From NCBI RefSeq assembly GCF_008831285.2, contig NC_045139.1, forward strand, positions 36,158,970 through 36,222,969: a DNA stretch of 64,000 nt. Reading direction: 5' to 3'. The stretch is from Nymphaea colorata. Lineage: Eukaryota; Streptophyta; Magnoliopsida; Nymphaeales; Nymphaeaceae. Shown here in pieces: positions 11,833-24,700 of this stretch. Made by a program: the position numbers and the translations under genes. The notes beneath the pieces are model-generated. The model was not told the origin of the DNA and did no database searches. It saw nothing but the letters and a program-made list of their open reading frames with translations. The stretch's first letter is position 1. Each line of letters opens with the position of its first letter.

Positions 11833-14800
11833 GATTTATAGTATATATCTCAAATTCTCTATGGATCAGAAATGGTAGTAGGAGTGAAGACAATCAAACA
11901 ACCATTGATGTCGTGCACAGGTGGGCACAAGCACAAAATTTAAAAGGAAATTTTTTTAGGAAATGAAAAAATGATGATAAGAAAATGACATGGCATTTCC
12001 TTCCAATAGTCCTTAAGAGTTAAGAGCTCTTGAAGGTGAGTGCATACCATTAGGATTCAGGAGTATTCAGGCATTACACCATAGCTGCAGACTTTCAAAA
12101 AGATATCCAAGTGATGGGATAGTTACTTTGTTTTATTAAATTTGCAGATATACTACCACTAATTACAGGTCTTAGGCAGGCAGTAATGGTGGATTATGGT
12201 GGTCATGGGTCTGAACTGCAAGCACACCTGTGCGTTTTACTAGATTTGATTAAAAAGTTATGAACTTCATTACTTCATATATATAGAACTGTACTCTCGG
12301 TGCGGTTGTTCACTTCCCATGCAATCTGATAAAATCTTGCTTTGTCAGCTATTCTACATTTTAATGCTGCCAGTATGTACTCGGTGAATGATAAAATTCT
12401 ATGTCAGAAATTTTGAAAATGAAACCTGCAACGCCTATGTGGGAGGATTTTCTAACCTAATTACATGCCATTGGTTTGAACGAAGAACGAAGTATAGGAT
12501 GTGTAATAATGATAGTTGATCTGTAACTGCAGCAAAGAATATTTTGGGTTTAGAGCCCAAATGAGCTTCTCACTCTGCACCAATGTATAATTTGCAACCA
12601 AAGTTTGATATATATCAGCCTAACGCCGAATGATGTTTTGTTAGTTTTCTTGTATGAGGAGAGAGTGTTCCAAATCATGACACTGGAGCATTCTTCTCAT
12701 TCCTTGGAAGTGTCTTTCTCAGTCAGAAATCCACTGTTTCTAGGAATCCCATAATTGTGCTAAATTCCTTTTCAGATTCTCCTCCTTCATATGCTTCCCA
12801 CTCCCATTTCGTCCTCTACTCCTCTGTGCTCCCCAGGAGCTAGTTCTTGTCCTCTCCTTGTTTTGCAACTCATATACCAACTTCTGTTGCACATAATGTA
12901 GTTAATTTTATGTTCTGGTTTTTTCAGGAGTGGGAATTAATTTAAGTTAGTAACTCTATTTTTTTGTGAATAAGAATGTTAGTGGCCATGTGGAAGCTCA
13001 TTATATGTTTGCAGACAGTTGAATCATTTGAGGGTTAGCGAGTAGCTAGAGGTTGAGCATTCCTGCTTCTTGGAGAAGATATAGTACGTACAACTATAGA
13101 AACATTCTGGTGTCGGTAAAGAAGCAATTTTTTTGTGTGGGATTTGTTTTGCCAATACTTCAAATTACAATTTGGATGGTTGAATATTCACCTTTCAGTA
13201 ACATGTCAACTGATGCAACCTGTAAATTTGTATAAGAGCCACAGAAATTTATGGTAATCCACCTTTTGTTCCTTTTTGGACAGCAATCATCATTGTTTGA
13301 ACCTTTAAGGGTCATGATAATTGAGGACATGATCTACTTAATACCTATCAGAGGACTTGGCAAGCCTATGCTTGAAAAGAGAGCTACTATTTGTAGACAT
13401 TGATAAAGACCCTCCAAAGGTTGACTTGATTGGTTCCTTCACAGGCTTTTTTCCCATCAACCTGTCTGGTTCTTTATTTTTTCTGAATAATGACAAATTT
13501 AATTGTGCCTGTGGCAGACGCTTCTATAGAAAGATGGACAGGTAGTATCATCGCAGCTTGAATCAATTCAGAAAATGCTCTTCTCACTACTTTGTGTTCA
13601 TGAACTGAACAAAGACCTACTGGCAGATATCCCACCCTTTCTGGGGATTTGACCCCTAGAAAAAGTGTTGGTTGAGCAATCTGGTTGTCAGAAAGATCCT
13701 GCTAATGAATTGTCTGGGCTTATCGACCTTAGCAGCTTGATGCAGGAAAGCCATGTTACTCTGCCCACTCTGAATGGGTAAACCATCTTTTTATTGGCAG
13801 GCACAGGTGCTAGTTGTTCACTTTATCTATTCATGCATCCCTGAGACAACTCAACTCTAGCTGCTTTTACAATTGTCAGCATCCTGACTTTTAGTGTCCA
13901 TTCTGCAGATACATGACCAAACATATATTTGCTGCTTTGTTCAGATGTATGCATTACTTGAGTGTTGCACCGGCAGGTTCTGAAGTATGCCAGTTTAAGG
14001 TGCTCTAATTCAATCATACATGCAGGGAAAACAAAAAGATAGAAGAATCATATGTTTATACCTAAACAGTTTCACATTTTTAGCTTATGTGGCAGCTGAT
14101 AAATATAATATTCAAAATCTTAAATCTGTTGGAACTGCAAAAGCTAATGGTTAATATGATAACACAAATTCAGATAGTTATATTAAGAAAACAGAAGCCA
14201 CCATATTTTTGAGTTGGCTATTCTCAGAAATTAACCAGATTTGCATTTTTTAGACTTGAATTATGTGAGAGCTTTTAAATATAAACCAAAAATAACGAAT
14301 TTATTTTTATATGCAAAGGCTGTGGTACTGACTGTTGAAACAAATCCAGATACTTATCTAACAATCGCCACTATATATTAGAATGGACTCTGCTTGGAAG
14401 TTGACTCCGTTTGGTAGCCAGTGTACAACTGTAGTTGTGACGGAAATTTAAACCTAGAATATCTACATATATGTCTAGCTGATGCAAGCACATGTACTGG
14501 TTTAGTTCATCATTTGAATGCTTTGTGGCCGAGTGTCTGCCATCTGGAAAATAGTCACTGATCTACATATTTATGGCTAGGTGTGTACGGAATAAGATGT
14601 AATCATGTAATTATATTCCACATGTTCACATCTTAAGTTTGTGTATGCATGTGTGGAGCCTCATATGGCAAGGCACGTGCCGTGGTTTTACTGCAGAGAA
14701 ACAACTCATAACTCCTCAGAGATTAAGTTATAATGATGCAGTGGAAGAACTTATTAAGTATTCTGAGGTTAAGTTCCTTCCTAGTTTATTCCAGGTGGTT

Positions 14801-15896
14801 CAATAGGAAACCTCTGCCCTCATCGACATTGACAGCCAGACCATTTGACTGCTTACATAATGTACAATCTTCTGATAAAACTTGGTTAGGGCAACTGAGA
14901 CATGGATCAATCTTCTGTATGCAAGTGGGTAGTCTTCAACCAATCAGTTACTAATTTTTCCAAAAGTTTGCACAGTAATCATCTTGAGCACTGTGTGTAG
15001 GCAATCTCTACATTGTTTATTCATTTTGCTTACCCTACAAGTATGAAATCTTTAGTACTGATGCTGTACACTGCTGAATGACTGTGATTCTGAAATGCAA
15101 CCAAAAATCAAATTATGATTGTTTTGTTTAATTGAATTTTATTCATCTTATTTGCAGATGCTTCTTGATTATCCAGTTGCTTATTTGTTCACTAAAGATC
15201 ATGTTGCTGATGCAATATCAAACCTGTCTTCCGAGCCTCTTCACCTTTACATGATTTTGGTTTGCAGGTATGACAGTGACCTATTCCTGCAGTTTAATCT
15301 CACTTACAACCTTTTATCCTAATGCGTTAGGATTTTTTTTCTTTGCAGAAATGTGGTATCCAAGAAGGACAATTTTCCTAATGAGGTATAATTGCTTGTC
15401 TATGCTCCATTTCAAGTTAGTTCTCTGCTTTTCAAGTCTCGTTGTCTTGGCAGTCTTTTGACTGTCTGTATAGCTAAATTGTCTTCAAAACGCTGTGTAA
15501 CTGTATGTAGGCAAACTGAAAATTTATGGGTTGTTGATTTCCTGCTATAAGCAACGTGACATGGTTACGGGACCTGTTTATCTAAACCATCAAAACCCTG
15601 AAGCACGTTAGCAGGTTTGACATGGTCATTTAAAGTGGAAAAAATTGAATGCAATGAGAGCCACTGAGAATTGCATGGGCAACAATGACAAGTTATAGCA
15701 GTTCTGTTTTAGAAATATTATTCAATTTTGGAAATTCTCTCTCCTTTTCACAAATTAGACCATGATTTTTCGTTATATCTTCCTAGCTTTTCTACATCTC
15801 TGCTTTTATGCGTATTTCTCTGAAAGCCCTAGCAAACATTTGATATTGTTTAGATTATATTCCAAATCTCATGATTTTCTTGGGATTTGTGTAACT
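11833..15896 (+). repeat. Segmental duplicate A (partial copy of 22441-26639)
   Basis: Colinear, strongly similar DNA covers intron 1 (part) through intron 6 of the DUF4504 gene, including introns. Similarity starts at 'gatttatagtatatatctc' (11833 and 22441) and stops after 'ggatttgtgtaact' (15896 and 26639). Retained introns show the copy was made from DNA, not from mRNA. Exons 1 and 7 are not included. Confidence 0.9.
12148..15385 (+). pseudogene. DUF4504 (C1orf74-like) pseudogene, exons 2-6 only
   Basis: Recognisable exon relics correspond to exons 2-6 of the intact gene: about 12148-12257, 13284-13419, 13543-13782, 15160-15268 and 15350-15385. Exon 1 with the start codon and the last exon are missing. 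Breaks seen: the exon 2 donor lost a G (aaaaagttatg against aaaaaggtctg); exon 3 lacks a short stretch after IRGL and then runs into a stop (ICRH*); exon 4 has ATT-TGA where the intact gene has ATT-GGA; exon 5 lost a G at its start; exon 6 lacks the bases encoding QE. With no promoter region or ends and several independent lesions, this is a dead copy. Confidence 0.9.
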
Positions 15897-16268
15897 TAAA
15901 AAAATCATAAAGAAGTGCTAATGCCTCCATAAACCATTGTCAGGTGCTCATTAATATCAATTTAGTGACTTTTTTTTAGCTACATATATTCTTTAAAATT
16001 TAAACATCTAGTGACATCATGCACAGGAAGCATTGAACTCCCCGATATATCGACACGTACATGTGTATATATATGCATATAATATATATAGAAAAAAGAG
16101 AAAGCAAGATACCCTTTCATAAACTCATGAACGTACAAGTAGATTGAGAGTGTGAAAGTAACGGCTCGTACTTCTCTAGGTAGTAAGCATTTTGAGAGCG
16201 ATTTCATCTCTATGGTCAACAACAATGGGAACAGTTTGCCATTTCATCTTTCTGTTCTAAAACCATGG

Positions 16269-17953
16269 CTACATGGGGCGTTTGGTGTTGGGGCTGGCCT
16301 TCATCATCCCATCAAGCTGCAACGAATAGCGCTCCTGCTGTTCTCTGATCAGCTGGTCAAATTGCTGCAAGTATTCTTCCTCCAGTCGATTCAATTGCTT
16401 TCCTGTTGTCTGCCATGTTTCTTCTTGACTCGTGTTTGTTTGTGTTCTAATATCAGGGTTGGGCCTCATCTGTCGACCAATTTGCGCCATGAGCTGCTCC
16501 TGTTGTTGCTTTATAAGCTGGTCAAATTGCTTCCTGTAGATCTGCTGCTGTTGCTTCCATTGATCATCTGCGGCCTCCATTGCCGGTCTCCGGTGAGGTT
16601 CATCCCCAACGAAGCAGCTACCCTTCATCTCCTCAGCAAATTGCAAGAGGAACTGCTCGCTCTGTTGCTCTACCACCTTTTGAAGGGCTTCAATTCCGGG
16701 AGTTTTCCAAGTTTGGACTCCAAACAAAGGCTTGGAGTTCAGCTCCTCAGCAAGTTGCATCAAATACTGCTCGTGCTGCTGCTCTGCCACCTTCTCCAAT
16801 GCTTGCATTCCCGGAGAATATTGTTGAGTTGGTGTCCCTAACACAGGCATCTGCCTCATGTCGTCGGCAAATTTCATCAGCCACTGCTCTTGCTGCCGCT
16901 TCATCTGGTTTTGGATGGCCATGTACCCTGCACTGCTGCCACTCATACCAGCCAAGTTGTAGGGTCCATAGATGAGTTCTTGCCAAACTTGATCAACAAT
17001 CAAGCGGATCAGTGCCGCCTCATTGCTGCCCTTGTAAAGGAACACAAGCAAAATACTGAATCAGAATTAGATTGATTCGTTTCTTACTGAAATCAACAAC
17101 AGAAGCATGGAGTGGGCCTGAGATCTCAGCAGATTAATGGGCAGTTGGGCATAACGCTTGCGGATCGAACACCCAACTGCGCCTTTAAGACTCACCCATT
17201 AGCAACGTTTCTGAGATCGTAACCAGAGATACCAGCAGCTTCCCGCAAAGCCTTCCTCCACTCCATCACCGTGCTCCTGTCGAAGCGTAGTTGGTAGCTC
17301 TGGAAGGCTGCCTCGAAAGTACCTCTCTGATGCTGGACGTCGGAAGGATCGACGTGGTAGAAGATGGGGATGATCTTCTTCCTGAACTCTATCATCTTGG
17401 CCAGCTCCATACCATTAGGCACCACCTGGAGTCCGCATAGGACGGAGACAGTATGGGTATGCAGACGGCCGACCTCTCGATCGCACTGACTATCCGCTCT
17501 TTGATATTATTTCCCCTCTCCAAGCTCTCCTCGTCGATGAAAGACTTGATGCCTCTCTGATACAGAGCTTCATGGAGGTGTCCTGCGAAGCCTTTCCGAG
17601 TGTCTTCCCCTCTGAAACTGAGAAACACTTCAAACTCTATGGAAGATTCTTCCTGAACTCTATCATCTTGGCCAGCTCCATACCATTAGGCACCACCTGG
17701 AGTCCGCATAGGACGGAGACAGTATGGGTATGCAGACGGCCGACCTCTCGATCGCACTGACTATCCGCTCTTTGATATTATTTCCCCTCTCCAAGCTCTC
17801 CTCGTCGATGAAAGACTTGATGCCTCTCTGATACAGAGCTTCATGGAGGTGTCCTGCGAAGCCTTTCCGAGTGTCTTCCCCTCTGAAACTGAGAAACACT
17901 TCAAACTCTATGGAAGACGAAGAAGATGAACCTGATGATGATAATGATGACAT
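16269..17953 (-). pseudogene. TIR-domain gene with Gln-rich 38-residue repeat C-terminus; TIR exon disrupted
   Basis: Exon 1 (17953-17196) encodes a plant TIR domain: Ser-rich leader, FEVFLSFRGEDTRKGFAGHL, then ERSAVCIPILSPSYADSRWCL and, in another frame, ELAKMIEFRKKIIPIFYHVD and SGYDLRNVANG. Exon 2 (17025-16269) joins in phase 2 and begins NEAALIRLIVDQVWQELI, the usual TIR-to-NB-ARC linker. Instead of a P-loop NB-ARC it encodes about 235 residues of Gln/Glu-rich helix: three clear units of 38-39 residues (e.g. EQQHEQYLMQLAEEL, EQQSEQFLLQFAEEM) and two looser ones, ending at TAG 16269. Plant TIR domains are NADases acting in cell-death and immune signalling. Two breaks lie in exon 1: an exact 271-bp tandem duplication and a 5-nt GTATG insertion between CLM and EL, at the catalytic glutamate motif. 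As written, translation stops after 96 residues. Without the two additions the exon lengths sum to a whole number of codons (412 residues). It may be a recent pseudogene, or partly an assembly error. Confidence 0.8.
17376..17917. repeat. Exact 271-bp tandem duplication inside the TIR exon
   Basis: Units 17376-17646 and 17647-17917 read identically base for base by eye. The unit covers most of the TIR domain from VFLSFRGEDT to FRK. 271 is not a multiple of three, so the array cannot be read through in frame. Confidence 0.95.
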
Positions 17954-18041
17954 GGGTGACAGATTTATGATAAAGCTATGTGAGAAGAAGAAGAAGAAGA
18001 AGGAGAAGAGTGGCAGTGGAAGAGAAGCAGTCTGATTGGAA

Positions 18042-18048
18042 TTTTATA
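18042..18048 (-). promoter_or_regulatory. TATA box of the TIR gene
   Basis: The minus strand reads GCTATAAAATTCC about 89 bp upstream of the ATG at 17953. The intervening leader is a GAA/TTC-rich tract (17986-18010). Spacing and sequence fit a core promoter with a short 5' UTR. Confidence 0.55.
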
Positions 18049-18059
18049 GCGCCTTATTG

Positions 18060-19840
18060 ACTTCATGCGCATGGTCTGTCCAAGCTTGACTTCATTCTGC
18101 TTTTTAAGAAATGAAATGGTCAACAGTCTCTATTTTATTATTATCTTTAAAAGATTGCGCGAAAACATGTGGTTGTTCTTCAGTCAAATCCATAAAAGTC
18201 GGCCCCAATCCAAGCTGAGTTTGAAATTAACGTGATTCAGAGAAGCAAATAAAAGATTAAAAAGGTTCTGCAAAAAGGTTTACAACTTGAATGCTATGCC
18301 TTCAAGAAATGAAAAGACAATACAAAGTCAAAATCGGAATTTTGATTTTGAGATCAAATTTTGAAACTGGGTTTCCCTAACTAAACTTTTTAAAAATAGA
18401 TTGGAAAATAAAATATAAGAACTAATCTTAATTTCAAAGTGGGCACCTGTCAGCACGAAGAGATAAAGGCTGGCTGAGTTATTGGATGGTCAACGAATGA
18501 TATGGAATTATGGATCCAGTGTGACTATGAGCAGGGCATATTCCTTGGACATTCAAGGTAGAGTTGATGACCCACTCAATACAGAGAAACATGCGCGACA
18601 CACAACGAAACATTTTAGTTGATTGTCGAGGGTCTCATGGGCAGTGTAGAACTCCATTGCAAAAGCTTGACAGGTCGATCAGACTGCCTGCATGTTCAAA
18701 ATTTGAATCTGGGTAGGAAGAGCGAAATCAACCCTTCAAACTGCATTCCCCTTCGGGTTGTACAATTGGATTAAGTTAACTTGTAAGATAATGTAATGAG
18801 GATGCCGTAGACCCTTGCGAGGCATCCGAGAACTACAATTCTACAGATGTTATTGAGTGAACAAAAGAAGGACTCTGACCTTAAAAATATCTCTGATGCC
18901 TTGCCTTCGCTGTAGAACAATGTCACAACTGTTTCTATATTAATCCTATCTTTGGAGTCCAATTGCTTTGAAGTTCAAATGTTAGTTCAGATATCTTTGG
19001 GGAAATAAGTGTGGCCGCTACCATTTGAGTTCAGATTCGTATATAAAATTTTTTAAACATTCAACTCGGAGCCAATAACTCAGTAATTGATGTGTGGAGA
19101 ATTTTAGTATATCTGATGCTGGATGTTGCTGATTGATTAAGAAAAGTTGAATTTACCTTTTAAAATTTTAAAATTTATTATTACTTTTGCTAAAAATACC
19201 ACAAATGGCTGTGGCATCATGAACCGCTCTTCCTCAATCTCTCCATTTTAGAGGGATTGGAATCACATTAAAATTCTTTCATTTTCCTTTTCTCTTTTGG
19301 CACCCAAACACAGTTCTTAGCTCCTTTTATTCCCCTCTCTACTAATTAATCGTCCAAACACAAAAAAGGTTTTTCCTTTCATTCCTTTCTCTCCCTCTCC
19401 ATCCATTCAGGCAAGGTGTTAAGATACTGGTTTTTTAGCACTGATTTAATTGCTAAACGTGTCTAGATTGGGACCCGGATGTTTTAAGAGAGAAAAATCG
19501 CATTTAGACGCATATCTGATGGATCAAAATTCGCTTTTATCTGTTCCCGCTGTTTTGTGCTATATCTATGAAAAGCGAGTCATTATCTTGGATTTTCGCC
19601 GGATTCACGAGGTTTTTATGAGCTTCAACTACTTACAAGGTTTGTTAGGATTCCCAGCATTCGATCGAACAAAAATTCGGTAGAAATGATATATTTTTCA
19701 CCGGTAAAAGCACTATGATATGAGGATGAGATGACTGCCGCAGGAACGCAAATGGCGAACACCACCAACTTGATATTAAACAGGTGCTTTTGCAAGAACT
19801 ATCCAGACAAATGTTGTTCATCCTATACATGGGATATTTG
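18060..19840. other. Intergenic DNA, nothing recognised
   Basis: AT-rich spacer upstream of the TIR gene. Short open frames on both strands have no domain signature. No RNA gene or complete mobile element is seen. Confidence 0.5.
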
Positions 19841-19849
19841 AAGTAACTG

Positions 19850-20450
19850 ATAGAAAAATTTTAGAAAATTGAAGAGCTAAAGTCAATATTCGTAAGGCAG
19901 ACCTTACTGAAGGAGAGCCGTCGTCCATGTTTTGCTGTGAGGGCACTCGGAATTGGTCCATGTAGATGATTGTCTAATATGTCTCTAAATCACCAACCCA
20001 CACAGTCAGTTTTCCTCAAAGCAAGTAAAGGAAAACTCTACAAGCACCACAGTAGTCATACTCACAATGTCTGCATTTTCATCGTCCCACAAAATTCTGG
20101 TATTTGGCATTTCAAGCAATCACCTAACAAGTTCGTGTTCGCAGAGACCAGAAAGACATGTATAGCCAGCAAGTCTATCGATCACAGGATGGATTTATTA
20201 TGATGCATGGGCACACTTACAGTGACAGAATGGATGTCAACTTTCAAACTCTGCAGATATTGAGCCAATTCACTGTTGGGAAGGTCCCCGCGTAGAAATT
20301 CTGAGCAGTTAGACCCAGGGATGAGTTGTTGGTTAATAGAGATTTAACTCGAGGTACAAGCCAGTCACTGTTGGTGACTTCAGATTCCCACAGCTGCAGT
20401 CGAGACCTTCTCATGGGAACAGCTCGGGAAGACAAGGATCAGAGATACCG
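19850..20450 (-). pseudogene. Possible decayed leucine-rich-repeat receptor fragment
   Basis: On the minus strand, short stretches resemble the LRR ectodomain of plant receptor kinases: about 20395-20350 reads SPTVTGLYLELNL, about 20310-20235 reads RGDLPNSELAQYLQSLKV, and about 19965-19910 reads DNHLHGPIPSAL. They lie in the right order but are broken by stops and frame changes, and no kinase domain follows. The resemblance is short, so this is a tentative call. Confidence 0.3.
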
Positions 20451-20459
20451 TTTTTCTTA

Positions 20460-21640
20460 ATTTGGTATTAATCTCTGATTCCCATGATTCCATCAACTGC
20501 AATCCTGTCACTTTCTATCCAGGGGAGATGGTAGGATTGGCAAGGTAAAAAATTTTCAACTTCTTTTTTCTTAAATACGAATTTCAAGTGATCTGATTCA
20601 CAATGATTCTGATTGGAATCCGATTTATTTCAGCTGATTTGATTTTCTGATTTTTATTTCAGACACATTTTTTTCTTATTCATTTCCTATTCGACTTAAG
20701 TAAGAAAAAAGGTTGTTCTTGTTCTGATAAAAGCTTCTTGAGTCTTAAAAGCTCTTCTGTCACCACATTCTTGACGGAGGGTAAATGGGCAATGTCCTTT
20801 TTTTTTTTTTTGAATTTTGAATTTTTACTTGAGGGAAATAGCCTTAGCATAAAACTTTAAGGTCGTACCCTGGTGCCAAGATTCTCTGACTTTGTTAGAC
20901 TTACTACAAAGAATGAAAAGAAGACGAGGATTTGCATGGGCTTTTTATGCTTTTGCTAATCTAGTAAAAAATGACATTCACTCTGATAATGGTTAGTTTT
21001 AACATTGAAAGCCAAAGCCAAGGGTGTGTGCTTAAGGAAAATGTCATGAAAAAGGAAAGCCAAAGCGAAAGAAGTGTGGTTATCTACTTATCTTCAATTT
21101 AGTTTTGATGAGTTCATTTGATAAGACAAGAAGAGAATCATAGAAAACTTCGACAGGTTGAAGGCAACCAGGTTTCATTTAGCGCTTGCTTTCAATGATG
21201 AAAACTTCAAAAAAAAAAAAAAATCACTTAAACAATACTCTTTACACTGTTTTGTTTCGTTCTGAATGCGGCCATTTGGCAAGGCTTAAAAATCAGGTGG
21301 GCGTCTAGATTGGTGTAAAAAGCACACTTATAAGAATGTGAAAACTTTTAACTGAGTGTCACACTTGTGATGTTTGATAAAAAAAAATGATGCAGACACT
21401 AGATATATAAACAACAGACCCCCTGAGTTTAAATGTCACGCTTGTCATTGTTGATTAGAAAAAAATCATGCACCCGACCAAGACACGAGGTATAAACAAC
21501 AGACCCGTCAAGTTTGAATTGCCTATCGATTGTGCTACGGCCCTTTACTTGCACGACTCAGTTTTGGTTATGCCCCTTTACTTGCACGACTCAGTTTTGG
21601 TCTCGTTAGAATCCGAGAAGATTAGGCGCATTCGAACTCG
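20460..21640. other. Intergenic DNA upstream of the DUF4504 gene
   Basis: AT-rich with homopolymer runs (T12 near 20799, A14 near 21210). A short direct repeat of 'cctttacttgcacgactcagttttggt' type occurs at about 21542 and 21574. No coding sequence was recognised. Confidence 0.5.
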
Positions 21641-21742
21641 CTCCCACCACGCACCTCATTGGCAGGAATATTCCCCCGGAGAGTCCAAAAAAAGAGCTAT
21701 AAATTGAAAAGGGTGCACGCTAATTCCAGCTTTCGTATATTG

Positions 21743-24700
21743 ATGGATAATTCGCAAGTGGAAGATGCATTTAGGGTGATTGATGCCTCCATAGCCGAAA
21801 TCAAATGGAAGCTCAGGCCTTCATCCAAGAATCGATTAGTTTTCGGTACCCTTTTTCCCCTTGTGCTTGAATCAAGGACGGAATTGTTTGACTTACTGTT
21901 GCATTTTTTTTTTTTTGTAAACATGATTTTGTGCTTGATTTTATTGGTTTCTTTTGATTTTTGAATATAAAAAGAATCTCATGGATTTTGTTGCATGGAC
22001 GAATTCAAATTTGAGATGTTGAGTGTTGTTTCTGCTCGTGTTTAATGCCTATTTTCTCATTTCTTGGTTACACCATACAGCAGATTAAGTGCTGGAATGA
22101 ACACAATATAATGGGATTTTGTTATTATTCAATTTGTATGGCGTTTGTTTGTTTTTTTCGCCCTCTCGTTTAGGTATCTAAGTACAATTTTGTTCGAGTA
22201 AGGACCTTGGCTTCCGGAAGAATGGTTCTTGATAAAGTTCATGAGCAAGTTCAACGGGCTGTTGACTCGTTCTGGCGGGTCAACTGGGTAACTGGATTAG
22301 CTATAACCAAATGTTTCCTTCTACATAACCTTCTAAAGACAAGGGAAAGAACAGGGTCATTCTTCGTATTGATCTTTCCACATTTCTATCTGTGAGCAAA
22401 TGAAAATGTCTGGACTGATACATATGTTATTAATTGACTTGATTTATAGTATATATCTCAAATTCTCTATGGATCAGAAATGAAAGTAGGAGTGAAGACA
22501 ATCAAACAACGCTTGATGTAGTTGCACATGGTGGGCACAAGCACAAAATGTAAAAGGAAAATTTTTTAGGAAATGAAAAAATGATGAGAAGAAAATGACA
22601 TAGCATTTCCTTCCAATAGTCCTTAAGAGTTAAGAGCTCTTGAAGGTGTGTGCATATCATTAGGATCCAGGAGTATTCAGGCATTACATCATAGCTGCAG
22701 ACTTTCAAAAGGATATCCGAGTGATGGGATAGTTACTTCGTTTTTATTAAATTTGCAGATATACTGGCACTAATTACAGGTCTTAGGCCGGCAGTAATGG
22801 TGGATTATGGTGGTCATGGATCTGAACTGCAAGCACACCTTTGCATTTTACTAGATTTGATTAAAAAGGTCTGAACTTCATTACTTCATATATATAGAAC
22901 TGTGCTCTCGGTGCTGTTGTTCACTTTCCATGCAATCTGATAAAATCTTGCTTGGTCAGCTATTCTACATTTTAATGTTGCCAGTGTGTATTCGGTGAAT
23001 GAGAAAATTCATGTCAAGGTTTTGACAATGAAAACTGAAACCGTGAAACGCCTATGTGGGAGGATTTTCTAATTTAATTACATGCCATTTGTTTGAATGA
23101 AGAATGAAGTATAGGATGTGTAATACTAATACATGATAGTTGATCGTGTTGTTTGATCTGTAACTGCAGCAAAGAACATTTTGGGTTTAGAGCCCAAATG
23201 AGCTTCTCACTCTGCAACCATGAGTAATTACAACCAAACTTTGATATATCAGCCTATTGCCGAATGATATTTTGTTAGTTTTGTCGTATGAGGAGAGAGT
23301 GTTCCAAATCATGACACTGGAGCATTCTTCTCATTCCTTGGGTGCATCGTTCTCAGTCAGAAATCTGCTGTTTCTAGGTATCCCATAATTGTGCTAAATT
23401 CCTTTTCAGATTCTCCCTCCTTAGTATGCTTCTCAATCCCGTTTCGTCCTCTGTGCTCTCCAGGAGCTAGTTCTTGTCCTCTCCTTGTTTTGAAACTCAT
23501 ATACCAACTTCTGTTGCTCATAATGTAGTTAATTTTATGTTCTGGTTTTGTCAGGAGTGGGAATAAATTTAAATTAATAACTTTATTCTTTATGAATAAT
23601 AATGTTAGTGGCCATGTGGAAGCTCATTATATGTTTGCAGACAGTTGAATCATTTGAGGGTTAGCGAGTAGCTAGAGGTTGAGCATTCCTGCTTCTTGGA
23701 GAAGATATAGTACATACAGCTATAGAAACATTCTGGTGTTGGTAAAGAAGCAATTTTTTTGTGAGGGATTTGTTTCTCCATTACTTCAAATTAGAATTTG
23801 CATAGTTGAATATTCACCTTTCAGTAACATGTCAACTGATGCAACCTGTAAAGTTGTATAAGAGCCACAGAAAGTTATGGTAATCCATTTTTTGTTCCTT
23901 TTTGGACAGCAATCATCATTGTTTGAGCTTTTAAGAGTCATGATAATTGAGGATATGATCTACCTAATACATATCAGAGGACTGGCGGAACATGCTTTGG
24001 CAAGCCTCTGCTTGAAAAGGGAGATACTATTTGTAGACATTGATAAAGACCCTCCAAAGGTTGACTTGATTGGGGTTCCTTCACAGGCTTTTTTTTTCCA
24101 TAAACCTGTCTTGTTACTTTATTTTTTCTGAATAATGACAAATTTAATTGTGCCTGTGGCAGATGCTTTTACAGAAAGATGGACAGGTAGTATCAGCGCA
24201 GCTTGAATCAATTCAGAAAATGCTCTTCTCACTACTTTGTGTTCATAAACTGAACAAAGACCTACTGGCAGATATCCCACCCTTTCTAGGGATTGGACCC
24301 CCAGAAAAGGTGTTGGTTGAGCAATCTGGTTATCAGAAAGATCCTGCTAATGAATTCTCTGGGCCTATTGACCTTAGCAGCTTGATGCAGGATAGTCAGG
24401 TCACTCTGCCCACTCTGAATGGGTAAACCATCTTTTTATTGGCAAGCGTAGGTGCTAGTTGTGCACTTTTTCTATTCATGCATCCCTGGGACAACTCATC
24501 TCTAGCTGCCGTCACAATTTTAGCATCCTGATTTTTAGTGTCCATTCTGCAGATACATGACCAAACTTATATTTGCTGCTTGGAGCAATGCATTACTTGA
24601 GTGTTGCATCAGCAGGTTCTGAAGTATGCCAGTTTAAGGTGCACTAATTCAATCATACATGCAGAAAAAAAAAAGATAAAGGAATGATGTGTTTGTACGT

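Noticed and set aside
16152-16841. 229-residue plus-strand open frame
   Set aside because: It is antisense to the glutamine-rich exon of the TIR gene; CAG/CAA codons read as Leu/Cys on the other strand. There is no domain or splice context.
17663-17953. Reading the 96-residue TIR frame as a complete short TIR protein
   Set aside because: It stops inside the TIR fold because of the GTATG insertion. The missing half of the domain is present in another frame directly downstream, so truncation by mutation is simpler.
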